From: Serratia marcescens | GTDB lineage: Bacteria > Pseudomonadota > Gammaproteobacteria > Enterobacterales > Enterobacteriaceae | Direction: 5' to 3' | Assembly (NCBI GenBank): GCA_015548865.1 | Contig: JADMXW010000011.1 | Coordinates: forward strand, 1 to 64,000 | Length of the DNA stretch: 64,000 bases | The notes under the pieces: model-generated | The model's input: the letters and a program-made list of their open reading frames with translations, nothing else | What the model was told of the DNA's origin: nothing | Database searches by the model: none | Shown: piece by piece, positions 56,778-64,000 of the stretch | Numbering within the stretch: position 1 is the stretch's first letter | Layout of the letters: the number at the start of each line of letters is the position of its first letter | Position numbers and translations under genes: made by a program

Positions 56778-57335
56778 TCAGGCCTGCTCTTCAGCCAGTT
56801 CGCGCAGATATTGAAAGATCTGGCGGTAAGACTTAGGTGGCTTGTTAGCGGCTTTCTCTTTTTGTGCATTGCGCACCAGTGAACGCAACTGCTGGCGATC
56901 GGCGGTCGGGTAGAGCGCGAGGATATCCGGTATGGCATCATCCCCTTCTTCAATCAGCCTATCGCGCAGTTGTTCCAGTTTGTGAAACAGGGCAACTTGC
57001 TGATTGTGGCGGTTCTTCAGCTTATCCAGCGCGATTTTTATCGGCTCGGGATCGCGGGCGCGCAGCATCTTACCGATCAGTTGAACCTGACGGCGGCGGC
57101 CCTCTTTCTTGATGCGTTGTGCCAGTTCGATGGCCGCGCGCAGATCGTCATCCAGCGGGATGCGCTCAAGCGCATTTTTGCCGAGTTCAATCAACTCTAC
57201 GCCGAGATCTTTCAGTGCTTCTGCATCGCGTTTTATTTCACTTTTGCTGACCCAGATGATCTCATCGTCTTCATCATCATCTTCGGCGTGCGGGTCCGGT
57301 ACGTCGTCCAGCCACTCTTCAGGGTGTTTATTCAT
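56778..57335 (-). CDS. darP: Ribosome-associated protein DarP (YjgA)
   Basis: A 185-residue basic, helical protein that binds 50S precursor particles and helps mature the peptidyl transferase centre. An acidic N-terminus ([16 protein letters not shown]) is followed by [36 protein letters not shown] and the C-terminal [18 protein letters not shown], as in E. coli YjgA. The start was set at the second of two adjacent ATGs, matching the family N-terminus. It diverges from pmbA. Confidence 0.95.
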   Translation of the reverse strand: MNKHPEEWLDDVPDPHAEDDDEDDEIIWVSKSEIKRDAEALKDLGVELIELGKNALERIPLDDDLRAAIELAQRIKKEGRRRQVQLIGKMLRARDPEPIKIALDKLKNRHNQQVALFHKLEQLRDRLIEEGDDAIPDILALYPTADRQQLRSLVRNAQKEKAANKPPKSYRQIFQYLRELAEEQA

Positions 57336-57536
57336 CATCTCTTTCCGTAACAGTTCGGGCATGTGACGTGGTTAACGCCATAAAAAAGACGCCGATCCTA
57401 ACAGGTTTGGGCTTTTTGCGAAATTATCCTGATATCCTGTTAGACTCAAGCATACACCTTTAGGCGCAGAAGGGGGGCACGGCACAGATGCCATTTCCCG
57501 GCTTCTGAACGGCTTTTAACTTAGTATGGCAGAACG

Positions 57537-58877
57537 ATGACAATAATCACTCAGGTTGCAGAACAGCGTAAAGCATTGGAGCAGGCAGTTGCACAGGCAT
57601 TGGAGCTGGCTCGTGCCGGTTCGGATGCAGCAGAGGTGGCCATTTCCAAAACCACAGGGATCAGTGTAAGCACCCGCTACGGCGAGGTTGAAAATGTGGA
57701 ATTTAATAGCGATGGTGCATTGGGGATTACCGTATACCACCAGCAGCGTAAAGGCAGTGCGTCATCGACCGATTTGAGCCCTGCGGCTATTGCCCGCACC
57801 GTTCAGGCTGCGCTGGATATCGCTCGCTATACTTCGCCCGATCCTTTTTCTGGCCCGGCAGAGCAAGCGTTGCTGGCGTTCGACGCGCCCGATCTTGACC
57901 TGTTTCACCCTGCTGCTCTGGATGCGGAAAAAGGCATCGAGCTGGCCGCTCGCGCCGAGCAGGCAGCGCTAAAAGCGGATACGCGTATCACTAATACTGA
58001 AGGCGGCAGCTTCAACAGCCACTACGGAATCAAAGTGTTCGGTAACAGCCACGGCATGTTGCAAAGCTATCTGTCGAGTCGCCACTCTATGTCGAGCTGT
58101 GTGATTGCTGAGGTGAACGGAGATATGGAGCGCGATTACGCTTACACGGTAGGACGCGCGCTGGACGATTTACAAAGCCCTGAGTGGGTGGGCGAAGAGT
58201 GTGCTCGCCGCACGCTCTCTCGTTTATCACCGCGCAAGCTTCCTACGATGGAAGCGCCCGTGATGTTTGCGGCTGAAGTTGCCACCGGCCTGTTTGGTCA
58301 CCTGGTGGGGGCGATCAGCGGCGGCAACGTCTATCGTAAATCGACCTTCCTGCTTGATAAGTTGGGCCAGCAGATTCTACCGGAATGGCTCACCATCGAA
58401 GAGCTTCCGCATCTGCGTAAAGGATTAGCGTCTACCCCATTTGACAGTGAAGGGGTGCGTACTGCGCAGCGAGAAATCGTTAAAGACGGTGTGTTGCAAA
58501 CCTGGCTATTGACCAGCTACGCGGCGCGTAAGCTTGGCATGCAGAGCACCGGTCACGCTGGCGGCATTCACAACTGGCGTATTGCGGGACAGGGGCTGGG
58601 ATTCAAACAGATGCTCAAGCAGATGGATAAAGGCCTGTTGGTCACCGAGCTGATGGGGCAGGGCGTCAGTGCAGTGACGGGTGATTACTCTCGCGGCGCG
58701 TCAGGGTTCTGGGTGGAAAAGGGTGAAATTCAGTATCCGGTGAGCGAAATCACTATTGCGGGTAACCTGAAAACCATGCTGCGTAATATTGTCACTCTGG
58801 GCGATGATATCGAAACGCGCAGCAATATTCAGTGTGGTTCTGCCCTGTTGCCCAGCATGAAAATTGCCGGGGTCTAA
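57537..58877 (+). CDS. pmbA: Metalloprotease subunit PmbA (TldE)
   Basis: A 446-residue partner of TldD in the heterodimeric TldD/TldE protease; it lacks the zinc-binding HExxxH and forms the substrate cavity. [36 protein letters not shown] and [23 protein letters not shown] are highly conserved. A four-codon frame (ATG at 57526, TGA at 57538) overlaps the start codon, possibly by chance. It is about 6 kb from tldD, separated by aaeR-aaeXAB and darP. Confidence 0.96.
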   Translation: MTIITQVAEQRKALEQAVAQALELARAGSDAAEVAISKTTGISVSTRYGEVENVEFNSDGALGITVYHQQRKGSASSTDLSPAAIARTVQAALDIARYTSPDPFSGPAEQALLAFDAPDLDLFHPAALDAEKGIELAARAEQAALKADTRITNTEGGSFNSHYGIKVFGNSHGMLQSYLSSRHSMSSCVIAEVNGDMERDYAYTVGRALDDLQSPEWVGEECARRTLSRLSPRKLPTMEAPVMFAAEVATGLFGHLVGAISGGNVYRKSTFLLDKLGQQILPEWLTIEELPHLRKGLASTPFDSEGVRTAQREIVKDGVLQTWLLTSYAARKLGMQSTGHAGGIHNWRIAGQGLGFKQMLKQMDKGLLVTELMGQGVSAVTGDYSRGASGFWVEKGEIQYPVSEITIAGNLKTMLRNIVTLGDDIETRSNIQCGSALLPSMKIAGV

Positions 58878-58889
58878 ATGGGGAACATT

Positions 58890-58911
58890 ACTGCCCTGAA
58901 ACCAGGGCAGT
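58890..58911. terminator. Hairpin between convergent pmbA and rnk
   Basis: A perfect 9-bp stem ACTGCCCTG/CAGGGCAGT with a four-base loop lies between the two stop codons. No T-run is present, so it may act as a Rho-aided bidirectional end. Confidence 0.5.
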
Positions 58912-58921
58912 GGGCGCGTGC

Positions 58922-59332
58922 TTAGCGATGGTATTCGCCAGCGGCCTCAGGCTGATAGAGCAATTCCAGTACTTCCACGCGAGTTTCTGCACCGTTATGC
59001 AACTGCCAGGTGATGGTATTCCCTACACGCAGACCCAGCAGGGCTGCGCCGAGCGGTGCCATCACGGAAAGCTGTTCCTTGCTGTCTTGCATGGCGGCAG
59101 GATAAACCAGTGTTCGGGTGTGCTCTTCGTTAGTGTTTAAATCGCGAAAGCATACCCGACTGTTCATGGTGACGACATCTGAGGGGATTTTCTCTGAGGG
59201 CAAAATCTCGGCACGATCCAGCTCCTCATTCAACGCTTGAGCAATCGGTGTGCCCGCAAACGCGGGTTGTTCCAACAGCCGGTCTAAGCGTTCTGCATCC
59301 AGCTCGCTGATAGTCAGGTTAGGTTTCGTCAT
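58922..59332 (-). CDS. rnk: Regulator of nucleoside diphosphate kinase Rnk
   Basis: A 136-residue GreA-related protein that binds RNA polymerase without a secondary-channel cleavage function. It shows the N-terminal [23 protein letters not shown] coiled coil (short compared with GreA) and the C-terminal FKBP-like domain with [20 protein letters not shown]. The start is the ATG matching E. coli Rnk. It modulates nucleotide pools through ndk in E. coli. Confidence 0.95.
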   Translation of the reverse strand: MTKPNLTISELDAERLDRLLEQPAFAGTPIAQALNEELDRAEILPSEKIPSDVVTMNSRVCFRDLNTNEEHTRTLVYPAAMQDSKEQLSVMAPLGAALLGLRVGNTITWQLHNGAETRVEVLELLYQPEAAGEYHR

Positions 59333-59368
59333 ACTCCTCTCCAGTAGGTTGGTCAAAAATAACCTTGA

Positions 59369-59432
59369 TATACCGTCATATTTCAGATTGCAGATGTGTT
59401 AGCTGCCTGCAACTCGAATTATTTAGGGTATA
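59369..59432. repeat. Dispersed palindromic repeat, copy 3 (internally deleted)
   Basis: A 64-bp copy holding both ends of the family, ATATACCGTCATATTTCAGA and CAACTCGAATTATTTAGGGT, with the central part of copy 2 missing. It lies 37 bases upstream of rnk, inside its probable promoter region. The remainder of the 349-base gap 59333-59681 holds the npr terminator and an inverted repeat GGTTATAAC/GTTATAACC at 59618-59645. Confidence 0.75.
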
Positions 59433-59558
59433 GAACAAGGGTGTTAACAAAACATGTTATGTCATTGCAGTAAGTTCAGGGTTCCACAGGGATATAACCA
59501 CATACTGCTTATATGAAAAAACAATACCGATACAAAAAATGAACCGCATTTATAAAGC

Positions 59559-59589
59559 AACACCCCCGCGCCAGCGACGCGGGGGTGTT
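59559..59589 (-). terminator. Terminator of the rpoN-hpf-ptsN-rapZ-npr transcript
   Basis: A perfect 12-bp stem AACACCCCCGCG/CGCGGGGGTGTT with a seven-base loop follows npr by about 92 bases on the minus strand. The trailing sequence GCTTTATAA is only mildly T-rich, but the stem is the strongest in the neighbourhood. Confidence 0.7.
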
Positions 59590-59681
59590 GATGAAAATGC
59601 GATATAACTTATAGTGGGGTTATAACATAAAGCAGCGTTATAACCTATGGCATTGTTGCTGTCAGAGGGGGGGCGCTCACA

Positions 59682-59954
59682 TTATTCTTCATCGAATCCG
59701 GCTTCGAACAGCTCCACTACGGCAGCCAGGGCGGCGATTTCATCGGGGCCACTGGCCTCTACTTCAATGTACTTACCCTGGGCAGAATCCAGCATAATCA
59801 TGGCAATAACGCTGCTGGCTTCCGCTTCAACGCCGTTTTCGTTACGCAGCATCACTTCAGCGTCAAAGCTCTGCACCAGTTCAAACAGTTTCATCGCCGG
59901 ACGAGCGTGCATGCCCAGTTTATTTTTGACGATGACGGTGTGCTTGACGGCCAT
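59682..59954 (-). CDS. ptsO: Nitrogen PTS phosphocarrier NPr
   Basis: A 90-residue HPr-like phosphocarrier. The phosphorylated His16 is in [10 protein letters not shown], and [23 protein letters not shown] follows. It passes phosphate from EI-Ntr (PtsP) to PtsN. It overlaps the rapZ stop codon by one base and is last in the cluster. Also called npr. Confidence 0.97.
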   Translation of the reverse strand: MAVKHTVIVKNKLGMHARPAMKLFELVQSFDAEVMLRNENGVEAEASSVIAMIMLDSAQGKYIEVEASGPDEIAALAAVVELFEAGFDEE

Positions 59955-60805
59955 TATTTACGTTTTTCCAACGTGCGGTGGCGAGATTGCACGTTTTTGC
60001 CGCGTGAACGGAAATAGTCAGCCAGTTGCTCTGCAACATAGACCGAACGGTGTTTGCCGCCAGTACAACCAATGGCTACTGTCAGATAGCTGCGGTTATT
60101 GGTCTCAAGCATCGGTAACCAAAGTTCAAGATAGCTACGTGTCTGATAAATAAAATTGTGCACTTCCGTATGACGATCGAGGAACGCGGCAACCGGCTTG
60201 TCTAGCCCGGTCATTGGACGTAATTTCGGATCCCAATGGGGATTCGGCAGGAAGCGCACATCAAACACGTAATCCGCATCGATGGGAATGCCGTGCTTGT
60301 AACCGAAAGATTCGAACACCATGGTCAGTTCACGCTCACGCTTGCCCAACAGACGGGTACGCAGCATTTCCGCCAGTTCATGCACGGACATTTCTGACGT
60401 ATCGATAATCAGATCGGCACGGGAGCGCAATGGCTCCAGCAGATCGTTCTCTTCATCGATGGCGCTCTCCAGCGAGAGATTTTTGCTGGAAAGGGGGTGC
60501 AAACGGCGTGTATCACTGTAACGGCGAATCAGAGTATTGCGATCGGCATCCAGAAACAGCAGTTGAGGCGCAAAACTTGGCGGCAACTGATCCATGGCGT
60601 GCTCGAAGATTTCTGGCGATTCCGGCATGTTGCGCACGTCAATGCTCACTGCTGCCGAGATATCCCGTTGTGCCAAGGTGTTTGCTAATTCCGGCAATAA
60701 CACCACAGGCAGGTTATCCACGCAATAAAACCCCATATCTTCTAGGGCGCGCAGGGCCACAGATTTTCCTGAACCTGAGCGACCACTGACAATCATCAGC
60801 ACCAT
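59954..60805 (-). CDS. rapZ: RNase adaptor protein RapZ
   Basis: A 283-residue GTP/ATP-binding RNA-binding protein that guides RNase E to the small RNA GlmZ and so controls glucosamine-6-phosphate synthase. It shows Walker A GRSGSGKS at residues 8-15, [15 protein letters not shown], the C-terminal domain with [18 protein letters not shown], and the basic tail HRTLEKRK needed for RNA binding. Confidence 0.97.
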   Translation of the reverse strand: MVLMIVSGRSGSGKSVALRALEDMGFYCVDNLPVVLLPELANTLAQRDISAAVSIDVRNMPESPEIFEHAMDQLPPSFAPQLLFLDADRNTLIRRYSDTRRLHPLSSKNLSLESAIDEENDLLEPLRSRADLIIDTSEMSVHELAEMLRTRLLGKRERELTMVFESFGYKHGIPIDADYVFDVRFLPNPHWDPKLRPMTGLDKPVAAFLDRHTEVHNFIYQTRSYLELWLPMLETNNRSYLTVAIGCTGGKHRSVYVAEQLADYFRSRGKNVQSRHRTLEKRK

Positions 60806-60902
60806 CCGACGACTCCCCTCCGGCTATTGCCTTTTTCTGTTACACCTTGACCGTGTGACTCACCTGTAACGCAAATCGTAGCGCGCTTTCCATTATAGGG
60901 AA

Positions 60903-61376
60903 TCAATCCCCTTCAATCATAATCTGGTAGAGTTCTTCATCACTCTGTGCGGCGCGTAAACGCCGACAAACACTTTTGTCCGCCAGGCGCTTGGCGGCAA
61001 GCGCTAGCGTATGTAGATGGGTTTTACATTGTTCTGCGGGAACCAGCAAGGCAAAAAGCAAGTCTACGCCTTGATTATCAATAGCATCAAAAGAAATTGG
61101 CTGCTCAAGCTGGATAAAGACCCCAGTTGCTCCCAGCGCATTATCATCGTCGAGTTTGCCATGTGGAATAGCGATACCGCCACCGATACCGGTGCTGCCC
61201 ATTCTCTCACGCGTTAGTAATGCCTCGAAGATCAGTGGGGTGGGGAGGTTCAACTGCCTGGCCGCCAATTCGCTGATGATTTCCAGCGCTCGTTTCTTGC
61301 TTTGGCAATGAACGGCACTGCGGGTGCACTCTTGGCGTAATACGGCGCTGAGTTGCAAAATGGGATCGTTATTCAT
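60903..61376 (-). CDS. ptsN: Nitrogen PTS enzyme IIA-Ntr
   Basis: A 157-residue IIA-type domain protein that regulates potassium transport and other processes according to its phosphorylation state. The phosphorylated His lies in GGIAIPHGKLDDDN (about residue 73), and LLFALLVPAEQCKTHLHTLALAAKRLADK is conserved. Two starts are possible: the ATG at 61376 matches the E. coli N-terminus, the ATG at 61403 adds nine residues. Both have weak ribosome-binding sites. Genes follow the usual order after hpf. Confidence 0.95.
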   Translation of the reverse strand: MNNDPILQLSAVLRQECTRSAVHCQSKKRALEIISELAARQLNLPTPLIFEALLTRERMGSTGIGGGIAIPHGKLDDDNALGATGVFIQLEQPISFDAIDNQGVDLLFALLVPAEQCKTHLHTLALAAKRLADKSVCRRLRAAQSDEELYQIMIEGD

Positions 61377-61410
61377 GTTGTGTTCACTTAACGGCCCGCT
61401 CATCTCTTCA

Positions 61411-61441
61411 CGCCTCTGGCATGGTGCCAGAGGCGTTTTTT
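61411..61441 (+). terminator. Terminator-shaped hairpin in the hpf-ptsN spacer, facing the plus strand
   Basis: A perfect 11-bp stem CGCCTCTGGCA/TGCCAGAGGCG with a TGG loop is followed by TTTTTT on the plus strand, opposite to the genes around it. In the gene direction the hairpin is preceded, not followed, by the homopolymer. It could stop antisense transcription or mark an mRNA processing site before ptsN. Confidence 0.6.
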
Positions 61442-61468
61442 CCCTGCGCCATGAGGCGGAGATGACGA

Positions 61469-61756
61469 TCAGTGCTGTTTGAGTTTGTCCTTGTGTTTAT
61501 TTAACTGACGCGCCAGTTTGTCGATCAAGAGATCGATGGCGGCATACATATCTTCAGATTCGGATGTGGCATGCAGTTCACCGCCATTAACGAACAGAGT
61601 AGCATCGGCAATCTGCTCCACTTTCTCCACCTTAAGCACCACATTGATCTGGTTGATGCGATCAAAGTATTGCTCCAGCTTGGCAAATTTTGTGTTAACG
61701 AACTCGCGTAATGCGGGTGTGATTTCGATGTGGTGTCCGGTGATATTCAGCTGCAT
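61469..61756 (-). CDS. hpf: Ribosome hibernation promoting factor HPF (short form)
   Basis: A 95-residue protein, MQLNITGHHIEITPALREFVNTKFAKLEQYFDRI at the start, with the beta-alpha fold that binds the 30S decoding centre and converts 90S to 100S dimers with RMF in stationary phase. Length matches the short HPF of gamma-proteobacteria. GGAAG stands before the chosen ATG; a frame nine codons longer is rejected. It is 23 bases behind rpoN. Confidence 0.97.
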   Translation of the reverse strand: MQLNITGHHIEITPALREFVNTKFAKLEQYFDRINQINVVLKVEKVEQIADATLFVNGGELHATSESEDMYAAIDLLIDKLARQLNKHKDKLKQH

Positions 61757-61779
61757 AGCGTCTTCCTTCTCTGTGAAAA

Positions 61780-63213
61780 TCAAACCAACTGCTTACGCTG
61801 GTTTGACGGCGGGATGGATAAAGACTCTCGGTACTTTGCCACGGTACGCCGCGCGACAATAATTCCCTGATCGGCGAGCAGCGTCGTCAGCTTGCTGTCG
61901 CTCAAGGGTTTGCCGGGGTTTTCCGCTGCAATTAATTTTTTCACCAGCGCCCGAATTGCGGTGGATGATGCTTCACCGCCGCTGTCGGTATTTACATGGC
62001 TGGAGAAGAAATATTTTAGTTCGAAAATGCCGCGTGGGCTGTGAAGAAATTTCTGGGTTGTGACGCGTGATATGGTGGATTCATGCATATCCACAGCCTG
62101 AGCGATATCTGCCAGCACCATAGGTTTCATGAACTCTTCACCTTTCTCAAAGAAGTCCTGTTGTTGTTCTACAATACAACGCGTGACTTTGAGCAGCGTC
62201 TCGTTGCGGCTCTCAAGGCTTTTTATCAGCCAGCGGGCCTCTTGCAGGTGGCTGCGGATGAACTGGCTGTCGCTGTCGTTACGTGCACTGTGGCCCAGCG
62301 CGGCGTACTGCTGATTGACCTGCAAACGAGGCACGCTGTCGGTGTTAAGTTCCACCACCCAGCGGTCTTGATGTTTGCGCACCAGCACGTCGGGAATCAC
62401 ATACTCTGACTCGCCGGTATTGATTGATTGACCCGGACGTGGATCGAGCGATTGGATCAAGGCCAGCGCCTCTTTCAGCGCATCCTCTTTGATACGGCTC
62501 GAACGGATCAACGAGCGAAAATCATGGTTGGCCAGCAGATCGAGATATTCATTGACGATAAGCTTTGCTTCCGCCAGCCACGGCGTTTCGGGGGCAAACT
62601 GAGAAAGTTGGATGAGCAGACAATCGCGCAAATCACGCGCTGCGACGCCAACCGGGTCAAACCGTTGTACGCGTTTTAGCACCGCCTCCACTTCATCAAT
62701 CGTCACTTCGTCGTCGCCGATGCTCTCGAGAATGTCTTCCAGCGGGACGGTCAAATAGCCCGTGGAGTCTACCGCATCCACAATTGAGGTAGCGATGGCC
62801 GCATCGGTATCAGAAAACGGTGTCAACTCCACTTGCCACATCAGGTAATCCTGCAATGTTTGTGTTGTTTCACCCTGATAGACAGGCAGTTCTTCATCGC
62901 GGTAATCCGTGCCGGTGCCTGAGGGCGTGCCTGCGGAGTAAATTTCATCCCAGGTGGCGTCCAACGGAAGTTCTTCCGGCATGTCTTTTTGTTCAAGGGC
63001 TTCGCGTGTATCTAATGATTCACTGTCGCTCGTTTCCTGTGCATCGATTTCATCGTGGCTGTCGGTTTGTTCAAGCAACGGATTGCTTTCCAGCGCCTGT
63101 TGGATTTCTTGCTGGAGTTCAAGCGTAGACAACTGAAGCAGACGGATTGCCTGCTGAAGTTGTGGCGTCATGGCCAGTTGTTGACTTAGCCTGAGTTGCA
63201 AACCTTGCTTCAT
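61780..63213 (-). CDS. rpoN: RNA polymerase sigma-54 factor
   Basis: A 477-residue sigma factor. Region I is Gln/Leu-rich ([29 protein letters not shown]), region II is acidic (about 50-110), and region III carries the core-binding domain, the HTH that contacts the -12 element and the RpoN box [15 protein letters not shown] (about 454-468) that reads -24. The start is the ATG before KQGLQL. It transcribes nitrogen-related promoters, probably including that of aapJ in this window. Confidence 0.98.
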   Translation of the reverse strand: MKQGLQLRLSQQLAMTPQLQQAIRLLQLSTLELQQEIQQALESNPLLEQTDSHDEIDAQETSDSESLDTREALEQKDMPEELPLDATWDEIYSAGTPSGTGTDYRDEELPVYQGETTQTLQDYLMWQVELTPFSDTDAAIATSIVDAVDSTGYLTVPLEDILESIGDDEVTIDEVEAVLKRVQRFDPVGVAARDLRDCLLIQLSQFAPETPWLAEAKLIVNEYLDLLANHDFRSLIRSSRIKEDALKEALALIQSLDPRPGQSINTGESEYVIPDVLVRKHQDRWVVELNTDSVPRLQVNQQYAALGHSARNDSDSQFIRSHLQEARWLIKSLESRNETLLKVTRCIVEQQQDFFEKGEEFMKPMVLADIAQAVDMHESTISRVTTQKFLHSPRGIFELKYFFSSHVNTDSGGEASSTAIRALVKKLIAAENPGKPLSDSKLTTLLADQGIIVARRTVAKYRESLSIPPSNQRKQLV

Positions 63214-63264
63214 AACTCGTGTCACTTTCCCTTAAATGGAACGCCCATTGCAAACGTTACAGTA

Positions 63265-63990
63265 TCAAAGTCGGAAGCCTTCGCCCAGATAGACGCGTTT
63301 CACTTGCTCATCCGCCAGGATTTCGCTGGGTGAACCGTGGGAAATAAGCTGCCCCTGGCTGACGATATAGGCGCGTTCGCACACGTCCAACGTTTCACGC
63401 ACGTTGTGATCGGTAATCAGCACGCCCAGGCCACTGTCGCGCAAGTGCTCAATGATTTTTTTTATGTCGAGCACCGAAATCGGATCGACACCGGCAAAGG
63501 GCTCATCCAGCAAAATAAATTTAGGATTAGCTGCCAGCGCGCGTGCGATCTCTACACGGCGACGTTCGCCACCGGACAGAGATTGTCCCAGACTATCGCG
63601 TAAATGAATAATATGGAATTCTTCCATTAACTCATTGGCGCGATCGTCTTGCTGCTCTGGCGTGAGATCTTTGCGAATTTGCAACACGGCCATCAGGTTG
63701 TCGTAAACGCTTAAACGGCGAAAAATGGAGGCTTCCTGCGGAAGATAACCGATGCCGCGGCGTGCACGCTCATGTAATGGCAGCAGGCTTATCTCTTCGT
63801 CATCAATCACGATTCGCCCAGAATCACGCTGAACAATGCCGACAACCATATAAAATGTCGTGGTTTTCCCTGCACCGTTCGGCCCGAGCAACCCGACGAT
63901 TTCACCGGAGTTGACCGTTAAGCTTACGTTTTCTACCACGCGACGGCCTTTGTAGGCCTTGGCCAGGTTTTCTGCGATTAATGTTGCCAT
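63265..63990 (-). CDS. lptB: LPS export ABC transporter ATP-binding protein LptB
   Basis: A 241-residue ATPase of the LptB2FG complex that extracts lipopolysaccharide from the inner membrane. It shows Walker [10 protein letters not shown] (about 35-43), signature [10 protein letters not shown], Walker [14 protein letters not shown] and the switch [13 protein letters not shown]. It precedes rpoN with a 51-base gap. The window ends 10 bases before its ATG, where lptA would end. Confidence 0.98.
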   Translation of the reverse strand: MATLIAENLAKAYKGRRVVENVSLTVNSGEIVGLLGPNGAGKTTTFYMVVGIVQRDSGRIVIDDEEISLLPLHERARRGIGYLPQEASIFRRLSVYDNLMAVLQIRKDLTPEQQDDRANELMEEFHIIHLRDSLGQSLSGGERRRVEIARALAANPKFILLDEPFAGVDPISVLDIKKIIEHLRDSGLGVLITDHNVRETLDVCERAYIVSQGQLISHGSPSEILADEQVKRVYLGEGFRL

Positions 63991-64000
63991 AGGTTATTCA

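Overview
The window is chromosomal DNA of a gamma-proteobacterium of the order Enterobacterales. The evidence is the near E. coli-like sequence and order of the housekeeping genes (fis-dusB-prmA-panF-yhdT-accC-accB-aroQ, csrD-mreBCD-maf-rng-yhdP-tldD, aaeR-aaeXAB, npr-rapZ-ptsN-hpf-rpoN-lptB). The coupling of msrPQ to aroQ-accBC, and short dispersed repeats of a kind I associate with Pectobacterium, Dickeya, Serratia and Yersinia, point to the soft-rot/Pectobacteriaceae side, but genus is inferred, not proven.

Layout. 1-290: the 3' end of an rRNA operon (5S rRNA, tRNA-Asp, tRNA-Trp, as in E. coli rrnC). 0.5-6.6 kb: two amino-acid ABC uptake systems on the minus strand, a complete aapJQMP-type operon and a permease plus binding-protein pair of the cystine/polar amino acid type. 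The aapJ promoter region carries a well-formed sigma-54 promoter and two NtrC-like boxes. 6.9-8.2 kb: an RcnB-like periplasmic protein and an NAD(P)-binding protein. 8.6-14.0 kb: a NitT/TauT-type ABC transporter operon ending in an amidase, bracketed by two families of repeats, followed by a regulator that fuses a MerR-type helix-turn-helix to an isochorismatase-like domain lacking its catalytic cysteine. 14.0-22.3 kb: a Dpp-type ABC transporter operon ending in a ketopantoate-reductase-family gene, diverging from an AhpD-like gene and a second ketopantoate-reductase paralogue. 22.4-29.3 kb: a tripartite tricarboxylate transporter (TctABC) interleaved with two RraA-family genes, diverging from a mandelate racemase/enolase-superfamily gene and a third RraA-family gene. 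These accessory blocks look like uptake and breakdown cassettes for small acids or amides whose substrates are not known.

29.6-51.3 kb: the conserved backbone: DNA-architecture protein Fis and tRNA modification, ribosomal protein methylation, pantothenate uptake, biotin carboxylase, aroQ, periplasmic methionine sulfoxide repair (msrPQ), CsrD, the cell-shape operon mreBCD with maf and rng, yhdP and tldD. 51.4-52.3 kb: an AT-rich intruder gene between tldD and aaeR whose N-terminus matches the WEK(I/M)xxFF translocation domain of Salmonella SPI-2 type III effectors (SseJ, SifA, SopD2). 52.4-56.7 kb: aaeR and aaeXAB, an aromatic carboxylic acid efflux system, with a near-consensus CRP site in the divergent promoter. 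56.8-64.0 kb: darP, pmbA (partner of tldD), rnk, and the nitrogen-PTS/sigma-54 cluster npr-rapZ-ptsN-hpf-rpoN-lptB.

The most interesting items are the effector-like gene at 51393-52259, the MerR/pseudo-isochorismatase regulator with its repeat-flanked amidase/transporter cassette, the uncharacterised TctABC/RraA/enolase cluster, and the sigma-54/NtrC promoter of aapJ.
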